Source of the DNA: Closterium sp. NIES-65
Lineage: Eukaryota > Streptophyta > Zygnematophyceae > Desmidiales > Closteriaceae
Direction of reading: 5' to 3'
DNA length: 64,000 bases
Assembly (NCBI GenBank): GCA_948144175.1
Contig: CANXME010000095.1
Span: 62,001-126,000, forward strand
In this document: positions 1-10,868 of the stretch, in pieces
How positions within the stretch are numbered: the stretch's first letter is position 1
Layout: every line of letters begins with the position of its first letter
Made by a program: the position numbers and the translations under genes
The notes under the pieces: model-generated
Seen by the model: the letters and a program-made list of their open reading frames with translations, nothing else
The model's database searches: none
What the model was told of the DNA's origin: nothing

Positions 1-1253
1 AGTCTGCAGAGGAGCAGTGGTCGGAGGAAACGAAGAGGAGTGAGGAGCGGTGCGCTGCCGCCCCTCGATGCAGGGAAGGCACAACAGTGCAAGCAAGCGC
101 GGGAGCGGGGGCGGGGGACTAGGGAGGCCAGAGACAAGGAGATGAGAGTGCATGCTACACAGACGCGGCAGGGAGGGGTGACCAAGGCGGTGGTGCTAGA
201 GGAGGGACGGGTGCGTGAGACGCAGCGACCTGACCGGACGCAGCTACCTGTGCAGATTCAGTGGTCAGTGTGTACAGGCCAGACCTGGATCTCCGAGTGA
301 ACGTGGCGAGGTGGGCGCCAGTCCGTGAGTCCATGCAAAGCCACAAGCTCACCCCCAGGAATAGTGACAGTTACAAACTGGTCCTGGAGGACATTGTTAC
401 TCACCGAGTTCATAGCGAACGAGGGGAGGTGGAGACCTATGAGTGAGCCGGAAGGGGCTGCCGGACACGGGAGAAAGGTGGAGGCACGTGCTACTACTGT
501 ACCCCCAGAGGGGTTAGCCAGAGTGACCGGGACAGGTGTAGTGAACGGTGTGACTGTGGTGCAGTCGCGGAAGAAGCAGGGAGTTGCACCTGAGTAAAGC
601 GTGAAGGTGTGTAAAGCCTCCATAGGAGCTGCACATGTGCTAGCAAGCTCACAGGCACCTAGAATAGTTGCCTCTACACTACCAGGGACGCATCGTTGAG
701 AAACCCACTCATAAAGCTACTGCAATGAGAGGGTATCCAACTGACGCTGCTGGAAGTGCTGACCACCCCCATAACCACCGGCTACACTAGTGGCACTACC
801 TGCACGAGCAGACCTACAGGTGCCTACGCTCCCCTCCTCGACCAGCGGTTGGTCCTCCCCTAACAACGGACGCCACTGCTGTAGTGGCCGGGTGGCAGGA
901 GAGAGGGAGTAGTGCCTCACAACAGTGTCGAACAAAATCTGGGCCAACGTCACTTGTCGAAAGTAGTCCCTCTGGTCGACCGGCAAGAGAGATCGAGCGG
1001 CAAGCTGTGCGACAGCGTCGCGCTCCGTCCACTGTCTATAGGCAAGGTTGTCCACCCGGTACCACCTCTGCACGTCCTCACCAGCAGGCTCAGTGGGAGT
1101 CGTAGGGGCCGGAAGTGACCCTGGTGTGTGCTCGAGTAGGGAGATGTTCTTTCTAATGAAACGCCGGAGACACACGCGCATGCACGTAAGCCACAACCTT
1201 AACCAGTACGGGCGTATATCTGCGTCAACCGCTAAGAACGGCGGTGTGGCCAT
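1..1253 (-). pseudogene. Ty1/copia gag-protease fragment, decayed
   Basis: Minus-strand remnant of a copia polyprotein that continues past the window start. A gag N-terminus begins at a Met at 1253 and keeps the family pattern (RWYRVDNLAYRQWTERDA, then LAQILFDTVVRHYS). A retropepsin-like segment follows at about 258-623, where TFTLYSGATPCFFRD replaces the TFTLDSGASRSFFRD of the better copies in this window, so the catalytic Asp is lost. At about 1-352 the region before the GAG-pre-integrase domain is recognisable (HLATFTRRSRSGLYTLT). Between gag and protease much of the glycine-rich linker and zinc-finger region is missing. Frames change several times, so this is a dead copy. The assignment rests on similarity to the copies at 39026, 46791 and 54489-60365. 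Confidence 0.8.
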
Positions 1254-1862
1254 GACAGGAAGTGGAATTCAACAGCAGAGATGGCGGCAGTTGTTGTAGT
1301 GGGAGGTGCTGCGACTGTGGCAGCTGTAGTGGCTAGGTCAATGCGCGGGCGGCTAGGGCAGGGCACGGGCGGCTAAGGCAGCGCGCGAGTAGGAGGGCGC
1401 GCGAGGCGCGGGCAGCAAGGCGCGTGGGGCGTGGGCAGAAGGGCACGAGGGGGGCGGCAAGGCGCACGGGGCGCGGGCAGCGCATGCCCGCAAGCTGCAA
1501 GGCAGTGTGGGCAGGGCAGCGCGCGGGCTGCAGGGTGCACAGGGCGCAGCAGGGCGCGCGGGGCTGCAGGGCAGCGCGGGCAGGGCGCGTTGTCAGCAGA
1601 GCGCGCGCGGGCAGCAGACGACGCATAGTACAGAGCGCGCAGGCTGTAGGGCGCGCGGGCAGCAAGGCGCACACGGGGCATAGGGCAGCAGAGCGCGCTG
1701 GCAGCAGAGGCGCATGCGGGAAGCAGGCGACGCGGGCAGCAGGCGCGCTCGGGCTGCAGGGCACGCAGGGCACGTGAGCAGCAAAGCGCACGCGGGGCTC
1801 ACGGCAGCATGGCGCGCTGGCAGCAGAGGCGCAGACGCGGGAGTTCGGGGGAGGACCCTCCG
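1254..1862 (-). other. GC-rich low-complexity copia 5' leader
   Basis: Untranslated leader upstream of the gag above. It consists of short CpG-rich imperfect repeats of the type GCAGCAGAGCGCGC. The leaders of the copia copies at 46195-46790 and 60450-61380 have the same character, which supports the assignment. The gypsy element at 1863 interrupts it, so its own LTR and primer-binding site are not visible. Long open frames here are composition artefacts. Confidence 0.6.
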
Positions 1863-2244
1863 TGTGAGAGTACGACGGCTTATGCCAGCTATGCTTGCTT
1901 GCCTAGACTTTATTATGCTATTTCTAGCTTGGGTATATTTTATGCATGCATGAATTGCTTGATTTCCTAGGCTAGGTGCTTTCCTATATTTTATTATAGT
2001 TATAGCACCGAGCTAGGTTGCGTGCACAGAATTCTGGCTTTTCGTTTGCCACCGAAGTGCCTTCTACCGAATTCGGTAAGGATCTGTTCGGGACGCTTCG
2101 CGACCCGCGGAACCTTCGCGTAAAACCTGGTTACGGGGCCTTGTGTCGAGCCTATATATAGCCTCGTGTTGTACCCAGGTGATCATTCAATTCAATTAAT
2201 TCAATTACAATTCTCTTTCCTGAGCTAGACCCTAGATCCTCACA
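1863..2244 (+). repeat. 5' LTR of gypsy element
   Basis: 382-bp direct repeat matching 7531-7899 almost throughout. It differs mainly by a small ATTCAATTAATTCAATT expansion near the 3' end (about 2187-2207). TATA-like CTATATATAG at about 2150 probably marks the Pol II promoter. Terminal TGTGAG/CTCACA is an inverted repeat. Confidence 0.88.
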
Positions 2245-2246
2245 CT

Positions 2247-2259
2247 TGGAAATCAGAGC
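2247..2259 (+). promoter_or_regulatory. Primer-binding site, initiator-Met tRNA type (degenerate)
   Basis: TGGAAATCAGAGC lies two bases after the LTR. It is one short change from TGGTATCAGAGC, which is complementary to the 3' end of plant initiator tRNA-Met and is used by the copia elements in this window. Confidence 0.65.
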
Positions 2260-2728
2260 TTGTTTGCACGCGAAGATATTCTACCGCTAAATCCTAGCTT
2301 TTAAAACCGCGGGGGCGACAACGGAAAGCGCCGATTTCGGTATGTAAACCTGTTCCGCGCTATTTTCTAACGTCCCCCTCGAGTCAATTTTCGAACACGC
2401 CTCAGGTCGAGTGGCGAAAATGTTGGAATTTCGACCGTCAGATCGAATTGAATCTCAACGGCCCTGAGAATTTCGCCCAAATACATTTGAATTTGGAACG
2501 TCGGATCGAATTTCTTCTCAACGGCCGAGATCGGACGCGAATTTCGAATGGGGAAGAATTACGCGACCTACAAGAATCCGCGCTCGTCATTTCTACAGTC
2601 GATTCGACTCACAGTAAGATGACAAGCGCCTAGAATTTGATTATTTTTGTCGCAAAACTTCCTGTAAATCGCCAAATGGAGGAAAATGATGATAATTCCG
2701 TACGAAAATTACGGAATTACACACCGAC

Positions 2729-3678
2729 TTGGACCAGACGCGAGCGGCACTCCAACGAATAGAGGAGCTTCTCGCGAATCAGTCGGCAGTCGCCACAGCG
2801 GCAGCGAATGCAGCAGCGACAGCAGAAGCAGCAGCGGCGACACCGACACTTCACCCAGCAGCAGCGGCAGTGGCTACAATGAATCTTGAGGCGGCACGTC
2901 CGAGGCTACCAGAGACGTTCAATTCGAATGCGAGAGACACCGACGTCCATCGATTCATTGCGACCCTCGAAATTTACTTCGAGGCCGTTGGCTGTACGAC
3001 CCCGACACACGATGCAATGCGGATTCGGCTCGCATCGACACTGTTATGAGGCTCGGCGCTCGAGTGGATTTACAATAGCAACGAAGTGTGAGGCGAGGGG
3101 TCATGGACGCAGTTTGGGAAGCTTTAATTCAACGTTTCGAACCAATCAACTCCAGCTACATGGCGCGGGAGCAGATTCATCGGCATAAACAGTTCGGTAG
3201 TGTAACACAGTACACGCAGCAGATGGAGAGCCTCTTCAACAGAATAATTGTCCTGATCGAAGGGGAAAAAATAGAAGCGTATACTGAAGGGCTATAGATG
3301 GAAGTCCGCCGACAGATGATTGCTGCGAATTACAAAAACTATTGCGACATGGTGTATGCAGCAGAGAAATTTGATGTGCTAACGCGAGATCAACCCGAGA
3401 CATGACGCCACGTGCCGAACAGATCATTCGACACGAAGCGATCGGCACCACCCACGACCGCCGACCCGATGGATATCGACAAGGTTGACACGATGCAGCA
3501 GCCGACAAAATATGAGAAGTGTGAATTTTGCGGCACAGCAGGACATCGACTCTTGACGTGTTGGAAAAAGAAGAAGGCACGAGCGGAGCTGAAGGGCAAC
3601 AACAGTGTAGCACCTCCGAAGTCAAAAGGCATGATGATTTCTGAGCAGGCGAAAAAAAGGAGGACACGATGGCGCTAA
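2729..3678 (+). pseudogene. gypsy gag (capsid and zinc knuckle), broken
   Basis: Gag starts with MDQTRAALQRIEELL, a coiled-coil-like and alanine-rich N-terminus. A retrotransposon gag core follows (RLPETFNSNARDTDVHRFIA, then EALIQRFEPINSS and VTQYTQQMESLF), and a zinc knuckle CEFCGTAGHRLLTC (CX2CX4HX4C) sits at about 3523-3564. The frame changes near 3049-3088 and there are stops at about 3295 and 3402, so no continuous gag exists. The knuckle would bind packaged RNA in an intact element. Confidence 0.82.
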
Positions 3679-4208
3679 TTTAAAACGCCACGCCCCGCCG
3701 GCAACAGGGGAAATCGCCGAGACAAATGGAGGCTCCGCGAAACCAGACTCTGCACCGACCGGGAAACTCCAGCCGAACACACCCGAGAGTAAGAATATTA
3801 CCTCTCGAGGTTTTCAAGCCTGTGAAAAATTCAGGGGAGATTTCAAGGCCAAGAAAAAGCCTTTAGACATTATTCAGATACCTGAGAAGTTGGGCAAACC
3901 ACTCCGGAGCGTTGAAAAGGATCATGCTTTCCAAAGAGTTAATATTCTCTCCCCGCAGCACAGTGTTAAGGCTCCCCATTGCCCACAGGTGAAGCCTACA
4001 CAGCTGCAAAGGCTTAGGGGAAGTTTCCAGGCCAAGACGAAGCTGAATCGGCCTCGGATAAATCTTTCTAACCCTACTAAGTTGAAAATTGATATGGAGT
4101 CGCAGCTTCGAGCGCAAGATCGAGGGATGATCTATTCGACATACCCTACGATCTTAAAAGCAAGACCATTGAGGCTACACGGAGTAGCAACAACCACTAC
4201 TCCTCGAG

Positions 4209-4550
4209 GTGATCTGCAAAGGGCAACGCCTCCAGGCACTGGTAGATAGCGGTGTGTCTCACTCGGTGTTCGACCGCGGGACGTTGGAGAAAATTGGAGA
4301 ATCTTCCGAGGAGACCAAGTTGGCATCAACGATGTTGGACGGTACAAAACTTCCCATCCACGGCGAAGCTTCATTGCAGCTGCCCATAGGGGCGCTAAGG
4401 TGGAAGCCGACATTGTCGATTACGAACATCAAGGGTTTAGATTTCATCTTGGGGCAAGATTTCTTGAAGCGGTTCAGCCCCGAGATCAACTGGGTCAACA
4501 GGACAGCGTGCATCTATAACGACGGGAAACGAGTGGAATTGCGAAGCTAG
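4209..4550 (+). pseudogene. gypsy aspartic protease domain
   Basis: Reading frame with the retropepsin signature LVDSGVSHSVF (active-site Asp-Ser-Gly) and the downstream hydrophobic GLDFILGQDFLKRF, the conserved second half of gypsy proteases. It processes the Gag-Pol polyprotein. It is in the same frame as reverse transcriptase at 4638, but a TAG at about 4548 separates them. About 500 bp upstream (3700-4208) is decayed gag/protease linker. Confidence 0.82.
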
Positions 4551-4637
4551 ACGGATACACGGAGCGTTCCTGAAACGACACAGGTATGGTTCGAACGGAC
4601 AAAGAACGAGAGTAACACGGGTTACTAAGCACAGGTT

Positions 4638-6215
4638 ATGGCTGCAGCAGAGGAGAAGCTCAGTACGGAGCTACCTGCAACAGTGAAGGAGGTCTTGGAG
4701 CAGTACAAGGATATAATGCCCGACGACCTATTTGCAGACGTACCTCCGGCACACACCCACGAGCACGATATCGTGGAGGAACCAGGTGCGAAACCCTTCT
4801 CACGTGCACCATACCGACTGAGTCCGACCGAATTGACAGACATGAAGAAAAAAATAGAGTATCTTCTAGACAGACAATTGATCCGCCTATCCACCTCTCC
4901 CTACGGTGCACCAGTTCTCTTCACTCCAAAACCAGACGGCAATTTACGGATGTGCATCGACTACCGCGCACTGAACAAACAGACAGCAAAAAACAAATAC
5001 CCTATACCGCGCATCGACGACCTTCTGGATCAACTGCATGGTGCAACAGTCTTTTCGAAGTTGGACCTACGGTCGGGCTACTAGCATATCAAGATGGCGG
5101 ACAACTCGATCCACAAGACGGCGTTCCGTACGAGATACGACTCCTACGAATACTTGGTGATGCCGTTTGGACTCTGCAACACACCAGCAACGTTTCAGAC
5201 GGAGATGAATCACATCCTACGGCCCCTGCTGGACGAGTGCGTCGTGGTGTACCTGGACGATATTCTCATCTACTCCAAGAACATGAAGGAGCACGTGGAG
5301 CATCTGCGGAAGGTGTTCGAGATCCTGCGGAAAAACAAGTTTTACGTGAAGCTGTCGAAGAGCGACTTTGCACTAAAGAAGGTGCAGTTTCTCGGGCACA
5401 TGGTGAGTGCCGAGGGCGTACACGTGGACCCACGGAAGATTGAAGCAGTCAAGAAGTGGAAAGTACCAGAGAACGTGAAGGAGTTGCAGCAGTTCCTAGG
5501 CTTCGCCAACTACTACAACAGGTTCGTGCCTGAGTACGCTAAGATAGCAGCGCCACTGACCGACCTACTGAAAAAGGATACGCCCTACAAATGGGATACT
5601 CATCATCAGCAAGCCATGGAGCAGCTACAGACAGCACTGACTACAGCGCCAGTACTCATCCTACCAGATCCAGACAAGGACTACGTCGTGGAAGCAGACG
5701 CTAGTGACCAAGCAGTCGGAGCAGTACTGATGCAGGATCACGGACGCGGTTTGCAGCCCATCGCCTACCTCAGTAAGAAGCTACACGGAGCATAACTAAA
5801 GTACCCCATCCATGACAAGGAAGCCTTAGCGATAGTCATAGCCTTCAAGGCGTGGAGGTGTTACCTAGAGGGAGCCAAGACTACAGTCTATACTGACCAC
5901 TGCAGTCTCAAATACCTAAAGTCACAGTCGACACTCTCACGACGACAGGTGCGGTGGGTGGACTTCCTAGAAACTCACTTCCACTACGACATCGTCTACA
6001 AGCCCGGGCTACACAACAAGGCAGACGCGTTGAGCCGCCCCGGACATGTAGCAGGCATCCAGCTCGACGGGATGAACCCTCTGTTCAAGGGTCTATTCCA
6101 ACATGAGTACTACGTGGACGCGGAGATCGCTACAGCACAGATTAAGAAGCTATTACAGTGGGAGAAAGACTTTGCCGTAAGGAAGGGTTCAGGAAAGATT
6201 TGGGTACCGAATTAG
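4638..6215 (+). pseudogene. gypsy reverse transcriptase and RNase H, with nonsense mutations
   Basis: Reverse transcriptase motifs appear in order: [54 protein letters not shown], then the catalytic box VVYLDDILIYS and FLGHMVSAEGV. RNase H follows with EADASDQAVGAVL and TVYTDHCSLKYL, ending at HNKADALSRP. The frame is constant, but TAG at 5082 (after LRSGY), TAA at 5793 and TAG at 6213 interrupt it. All other catalytic residues I can see are kept, which implies recent inactivation by point mutation. Confidence 0.9.
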
Positions 6216-7520
6216 GCCCCGCTACGGCAGATCCTATTGGAGGAGTTTCACGACGTACCTTACGCGGGACATTTTGGGTGCAACAAGACGTAAGCAGGGA
6301 TAGCGAAGTATTACTACTGGCCCGGGATGGCAGCAGACGTGCAGCAGTTCGTCACCTCTTACGACACGTGCCAGCGGATGAAGAGCAGCAAGCAGAAAAA
6401 AACAAGGTTACTTCAGCCTCTACCCGTACTGGAGCAGCCATGGCAGGGCGTTAGCCTCGACTTCATCACAGGACTTCCTTCGACCTCATGGGGGCACGAT
6501 TCCATTCTCGTAGTGATCGATAAGTTCTCCAAAATGGGTCACTTCATACAGACCAACGCCACAGCTATAGCTGAAGCAACTGCTCGCCTCTTCTTCGACC
6601 ACATCATCACCATCCATAGCATCCCCGCTACACTCATCTCAGACAAAGATCCCAAATTCCCGAGTAAGTTCTGGAAGGAGCTCATGGGATTATTGGGGAC
6701 CAAACTTGCGATGTCCTCAGCATACCACTCACAAACTGACGAAAAGACAGAGCGACTCAATCAGGTGGTTGAACAGTTACTGCGCACAGCTTGCAAAGAT
6801 GACGTCAGCCACTGGGACACACAAATACCAACCCTGTAGTTCGCTTACAACAATGCGTCACATGCGGCCACAGAGAAAACTCCTTTCTTCCTGTGTTACG
6901 GACGGGAACCACTCACACCACAGCAGCCAACCACACCGGCACATGTCTATGCCGCACACGACTTCGTCACCACCATGCAGCAGCTATGGGAGAAGACTCA
7001 ACGACGTCTCACCACGATGCAGAACTCCCAGAAACAGTATGCCAATCGACAGCGACGAGATCACTCAGTTGCTGTCGGAGATCAGCTGCTTCTTGACACA
7101 CGCAACTTGAACATGTCTCACCTACCATCCAAACTCCGGCCTCGCTTCTGTGGTCCGTTTCTCGTGGAGGCACAGGTGACACCAGTTACATTCCGCTTGC
7201 GCTTACCAAACACATGGAAGCTTTACAACACTTTCCATGTCCAGCTACTGAAGCCCTACAAGGACCCCAACCAACAGTTTGAGGGACGGCAGCTACCGCC
7301 ACCTCCACCTGTACTTGTGCGAGATGAACCAGAGTATGAGATCGAGCGCGTTCTCACTCATCAGCACCGCAGCGGCAAGACCCTCGAGTTCCTGACACGC
7401 TGGAAGGGATATGACCCCACTGAGGAGAGTTGGGTTGCAGAAGCTGATATGGGCAACGCACGGCGTGCTCTCAAGGACTATCTTGTCAAGCAGGGTGTAT
7501 CTCACACCACCCAGCTTTGA
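6216..7520 (+). pseudogene. gypsy integrase with C-terminal chromodomain
   Basis: The integrase zinc-binding region is partly readable (YDTCQRMKSSKQK). The core shows VSLDFITGLP (first Asp), LISDKDPKF (second Asp) and SSAYHSQTDEKTERLNQ (Glu). After TAG at about 6837, FAYNNASHAATEKTPF and the GPFLVEAQV...FHVQLLKPY region follow. The end is a chromodomain, EYEIERVLTHQ...FLTRWKGYDPTEESWV. Chromodomains of chromoviruses bind histone marks and steer integration into heterochromatin, so this element belongs to the chromovirus branch. Early integrase near 6216-6326 has extra stops. Confidence 0.88.
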
Positions 7521-7530
7521 GGAGGGGACG
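7516..7530 (+). promoter_or_regulatory. Polypurine tract
   Basis: TTTGAGGAGGGGACG directly abuts the 3' LTR and overlaps the end of the pol frame. It is the expected primer for plus-strand DNA synthesis. Confidence 0.75.
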
Positions 7531-7899
7531 TGTGAGAGGATGACGGCTTATGCCAGCTATGCTTGCTTGCCTGGATTTTACTATGCTATTTCTAGCTTGG
7601 GTATATTTTATGCATGCATAAATTGCTTGATTTCCTAGGTTTGGTGCTTTCCTATATTTTATTATAGTTATAGCACCAAGCTAGGTTGCGTCCACCAAAT
7701 TATGGGCTTTTCGGTTGCCACCGAATTGCCTTCTACAGAATTCAGGAAGGATCTGTTCGGGACGCTTCGCGACCCTCGGAACCTTCGCGTAACACCTGGT
7801 TACTGAGCCTTGTGTCGAGCCTATATATAGCCTCGTGTTGTACCCAGGTGATCATTCAATTACAATTCTCTTTCCTAAGCTCGATCCTAGATCCTCACA
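7531..7899 (+). repeat. 3' LTR of gypsy element
   Basis: 369-bp partner of 1863-2244 with the same TGTGAG start, TATA-like box at about 7819 and CTCACA end. It lacks the ATTCAATTAATTCAATT expansion of the 5' copy. Confidence 0.88.
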
Positions 7900-7909
7900 C
7901 TTCGGGTAA

Positions 7910-8444
7910 CGGCGGAGCGCCTCCTAGCAAGGAACGGAGGATGAAACGGCGGTGCAAAGGTGGAGGTACACGCAGCTGCAGAAGATTATGGTGCCAGAAC
8001 GGTTGTCTGGAGACGTGAAACGAGAAACGACCCTGAAGAACCACGTCATAGTTGGAAAATCTGTAGTCGCGATGGGAAAAATATCAGCTCGACCCGGAGG
8101 AGTTTTTTTTTGGGTTGGCGAATAAGCTATCAAGCGAAGTAGAGACCTATTATCGAATTTCGAGGAAGGAGCTTCTGCAGTGAGCGGCGGGGTGAGTGCA
8201 GGGGGAACGCGATCCAAAAGCGAGGCTCCTTGTCATGCTGCGAGAGCAGTTTCCTCTGCAGACGACGGAGCGGGTCGTGGAGTTTCTGGAGTTCCGTCAT
8301 AGGGAGGGGGAGCCGCTGTTGGGGTATTATGGTAGGCTATTGGATTTGAGCAAAGATATGAATTGTCAAGATCAAGGAAGGCTAGTGGGCAAGTTCCTGA
8401 GCGGATTGTACACGGATCTGGCCAGCCGCGTGCTCGCTGTATAG
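7910..8444 (+). pseudogene. gag of methyltransferase-bearing gypsy
   Basis: Degenerate gag. The best piece (8196-8444) reads ARLLVMLREQFP, ERVVEFLEFRHREGEPLLGY and GRLVGKFLSGL, a capsid-like arrangement of retrotransposon gag. Upstream residues are readable in pieces with stops. No zinc knuckle was found. It is followed by a pure G tract at 8510-8534 that disrupts any frame. Confidence 0.55.
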
Positions 8445-8509
8445 AGATCGCGCCCAGGTAGGAACATTGAGAAACGGACTGCTATGCCAACCGAAGGGAT
8501 CGACGAGGT

Positions 8510-8534
8510 GGGGGGGGGGGGGGGGGGGGGGGGG
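8510..8534 (+). repeat. Poly-G tract (25 G)
   Basis: Uninterrupted run of 25 guanines inside the decayed gag region. It is likely a slippage product or assembly-sensitive site. It could form a G-quadruplex. Confidence 0.9.
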
Positions 8535-8775
8535 AGGTGAAGAGTCGAAGGACAAGCAAACGACTGTAGTGCGGCTGAGGGCGAAACTGGCTGCCTTGGA
8601 AGCAAAAGAAGAACGGCAGCTGGCGATGTTGGTGCAAGAGGAAGAGGAAGTGCTCGATCCAGCTTTCGTATTAATGGCTACGCCAATCAGAGACAAGGAA
8701 GAAGTAGGGCTAAGAAGCCAGGCTCGCCGATAGCTATTCCGGCAGAACGAGAGAAGGGAGGACGGGTAGAGGCGG

Positions 8776-8976
8776 ATGGCGGGAGAGGATGAAGGAGAAG
8801 AGCGGACGACATTCAGGCATCCGTTGGAGCGAATGGAGTGTCAGGCCCCGGTACTAACAATCGAGCGAGGAGCGGTGATGATAAGGGGCTTGGATGCGCA
8901 GGAAGCCATTGTAGATACGGGAGCGGCACACGTGTTGATTGGCAAACTGCTGGCAAATAAGCTGCAGTTACGGTAA
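8776..8976 (+). pseudogene. Retropepsin-like protease of methyltransferase-bearing gypsy
   Basis: Short frame with IVDTGAAHVLIGKLLANKL, a typical D-[ST]-G active-site loop followed by the helix of retroviral-type aspartic proteases. The downstream flap half is partly readable to about 9170 (LLIGVEFLYGVGSTICMW) in another frame. It lies upstream of the methyltransferase, as expected if all are one polyprotein. Confidence 0.65.
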
Positions 8977-9324
8977 CCAGGGCGGTTAGTGCTGGAAGGG
9001 TATCTGCTAATGGCCGCGGAAGCGGGGGAGGCTAGTGGATGCTGAAGACAATTAAACCTATGACGTTGGGTGCTGAACCTAGACAATGAAGAGGTGTGCG
9101 TGCTACAAGTCTGCTGCGGGATTCAAAAGAATTTGACCTCCTCATAGGGGTGGAGTTCTTGTATGGGGTGGGGTCGACAATCTGCATGTGGGAGGAGAAG
9201 GTGGACTATCGAGTGCGATTCTGGGAGCACACCGGACCTATCGAGACATTGCCGATGCGGTTCGAATGGCGGGAACCTCGAGAAGCGTACCAATGCGCGA
9301 AGGTGGACGTAAGGGCAGACCGGG

Positions 9325-10868
9325 GTGCCGGCGTGGCAAGATCTGCCTAGAACAAGAGTTCTTCCACCGATAGGAGACGAGCCAGAGACGCCGCTGAAGG
9401 AATTGTGCTTGAAAATGAAGCACCTATTGGGACCAACGGTGGTGTTAAAGCTATTTGGGGGAATCGATACAGGGCTGGCAGCGCTGCTGAAGGCGTGGGC
9501 ATGTATGGACAAGTGGATACTAGTGGAGAAAGATCCAGAGGCCGTGAAATTGGCGTGGTGGCATGCTGAGCAGCTGCAGTAGCGATACCCGCACCAGTTC
9601 ATGACCGGAGCGATGGAAGCAAGCACGGAAAGTCAGGGATGACACATACAATACGCAGATGAGATGGCAATCAGGCAATGGGGAAGGATATATATAGTGA
9701 CAGTAGGCTGGGATTGTCAGGGATACTCTTGTACGGGGAAGGGAGCGGGCATGCAGGACGAGCGAAGCCGGCTCTTCAGAGAGCTTGTGAGAGTGTTAAA
9801 GCTGATAAAAAAGATCCAGGGGGGCGTGTTGACATCGTGGAAAACGTGGATATGGAGGGAGATGTCCGGGAGCAGGTGCAGGTGGCGCAGGCAGAGGTGA
9901 CCACGAAGCTAGGCCAGGAGTGGCTTGTGAGCTGGCGTAGTCTGGGAGCCCCACTCATTGAGTACGGAGGTACTGGATGAACGGGGTGATAGAAGCGGCT
10001 CTACGTTACCGTCTGCTGCTAATCGGATGGCCAGTGCCGCTGTTGATGGAGGACATTTTGGAACTGCATGGGGTGCCAGCGTGTGTAACACACCTGGACC
10101 ACCCCACCCAGTTCCAGTGCAATGTGGTGGGCAAGCCGAGGCAGGCTTGGCCGACTAAGGGGCCGCCGCATTCATCGAGCATGAGGGCCTAGACCAGGGA
10201 TGGTGTATGACTATAAAAAGCAAGCATGGGAAAGGGAGCTAGCAATGGGGTTCATGGAAGACGCAATAGCTCACCCAGAGGTGACAGAGAAGGAAAGGAG
10301 GAGGGCCTTGGGGCGGGCCATGGACCTGAACATGATGCATTGGCTGGTGGCGACTATTTGGATGTACCATACAGAGGCAAGTTTGGAGAGGAAGCTGCAG
10401 AAAGCAACAGCGGTGAGGCCACAGACGGCTCCGGCAGCAGCAAAGGAGGCCCTGGCGAGGGCGATGCTGGGGGAGTTAGATGAGACTGAGCGAGCACAAC
10501 AGACATTGGGCAATCCGGTCGCGAGAGATAGGTCTATCCTTAGGAATGAGGAGGAGGAAGACTACCAGCCTTATGCAGAGTGGGCAGAGATAAGGCTTCT
10601 AGGGATATGGGAAGAGGAGATGGTGGATAAGAAGCATGAGGATTTCAGCTGGGTGGAAGCGGCTGTGGAAGAGACTAGGCAAAGGGAAAGCTATGTGAGT
10701 GAGTTCGGGCGCCTAACCCCACTGGATTTCGCTCTGATGGCCAACACTAAGAAACCAAAGGGCAAGGAGCAGCCAGAGACCGCCGAACAGTCACTAGGGG
10801 GCAAGCTGCCAGAGATTGTGCTCGAAAATAAATATCAGGAAGTGGGCTGGAACAACGGGGAACTCTAG
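9325..10868 (+). pseudogene. Cytosine-5 DNA methyltransferase domain in retroelement pol
   Basis: C5-methyltransferase motifs in canonical order. Motif I is LKLFGGIDTGLAALLKA (S-adenosylmethionine pocket). Motif II is WILVEKDPEAV. Motif IV is VTVGWDCQGYSCTGKG, with the catalytic Cys kept but the usual Pro before it changed to Asp. MQDERSRLFRELVRVLKLI follows. Motif VI is VDIVENVD. A motif VIII-like RYRLLL is followed by WPVPLL. Motifs IX/X are ERELAMGF and RRALGRAMDLNMMHWLVATI. The frame changes near 9820 and 9960-10000, and there are TAG stops at 9580 and 10866. From 10200 the frame is shared with reverse transcriptase, so methyltransferase and polymerase were parts of one polyprotein. Residues encoded at 10390-10868 form an acidic linker I do not recognise. 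Function inferred: 5-methylcytosine deposition on element or host DNA. Confidence 0.75.

Larger units (their letters stand above)
1863..7899 (+). mobile_element. Ty3/gypsy chromovirus-type LTR retrotransposon, decayed
   Basis: Complete element of about 6.0 kb. Two similar LTRs (1863-2244 and 7531-7899) both start TGTGAGAG and end CTCACA. A primer-binding site follows the 5' LTR and a polypurine tract precedes the 3' LTR. Internal order is gag, protease, reverse transcriptase, RNase H, integrase, chromodomain, which is the Ty3/gypsy order. The flanking pentamers CTCCG (1858-1862) and CTTCG (7900-7904) look like a target duplication with one later mutation. In-frame stops at about 3295, 5082, 5793, 6213 and 6837 plus gag frame changes inactivate it. 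The LTRs are still close, so insertion is not very old. Confidence 0.9.

Noticed and set aside
1333..1802. Cys/Ala/Arg-rich small proteins on both strands
   Set aside because: Composition artefacts of the GC-rich copia leader. Inconsistent between copies.
9096..9350. Separate gene upstream of the methyltransferase
   Set aside because: Residues such as LLIGVEFLYGVGSTICMW fit the second half of the retroelement protease in a shifted frame.
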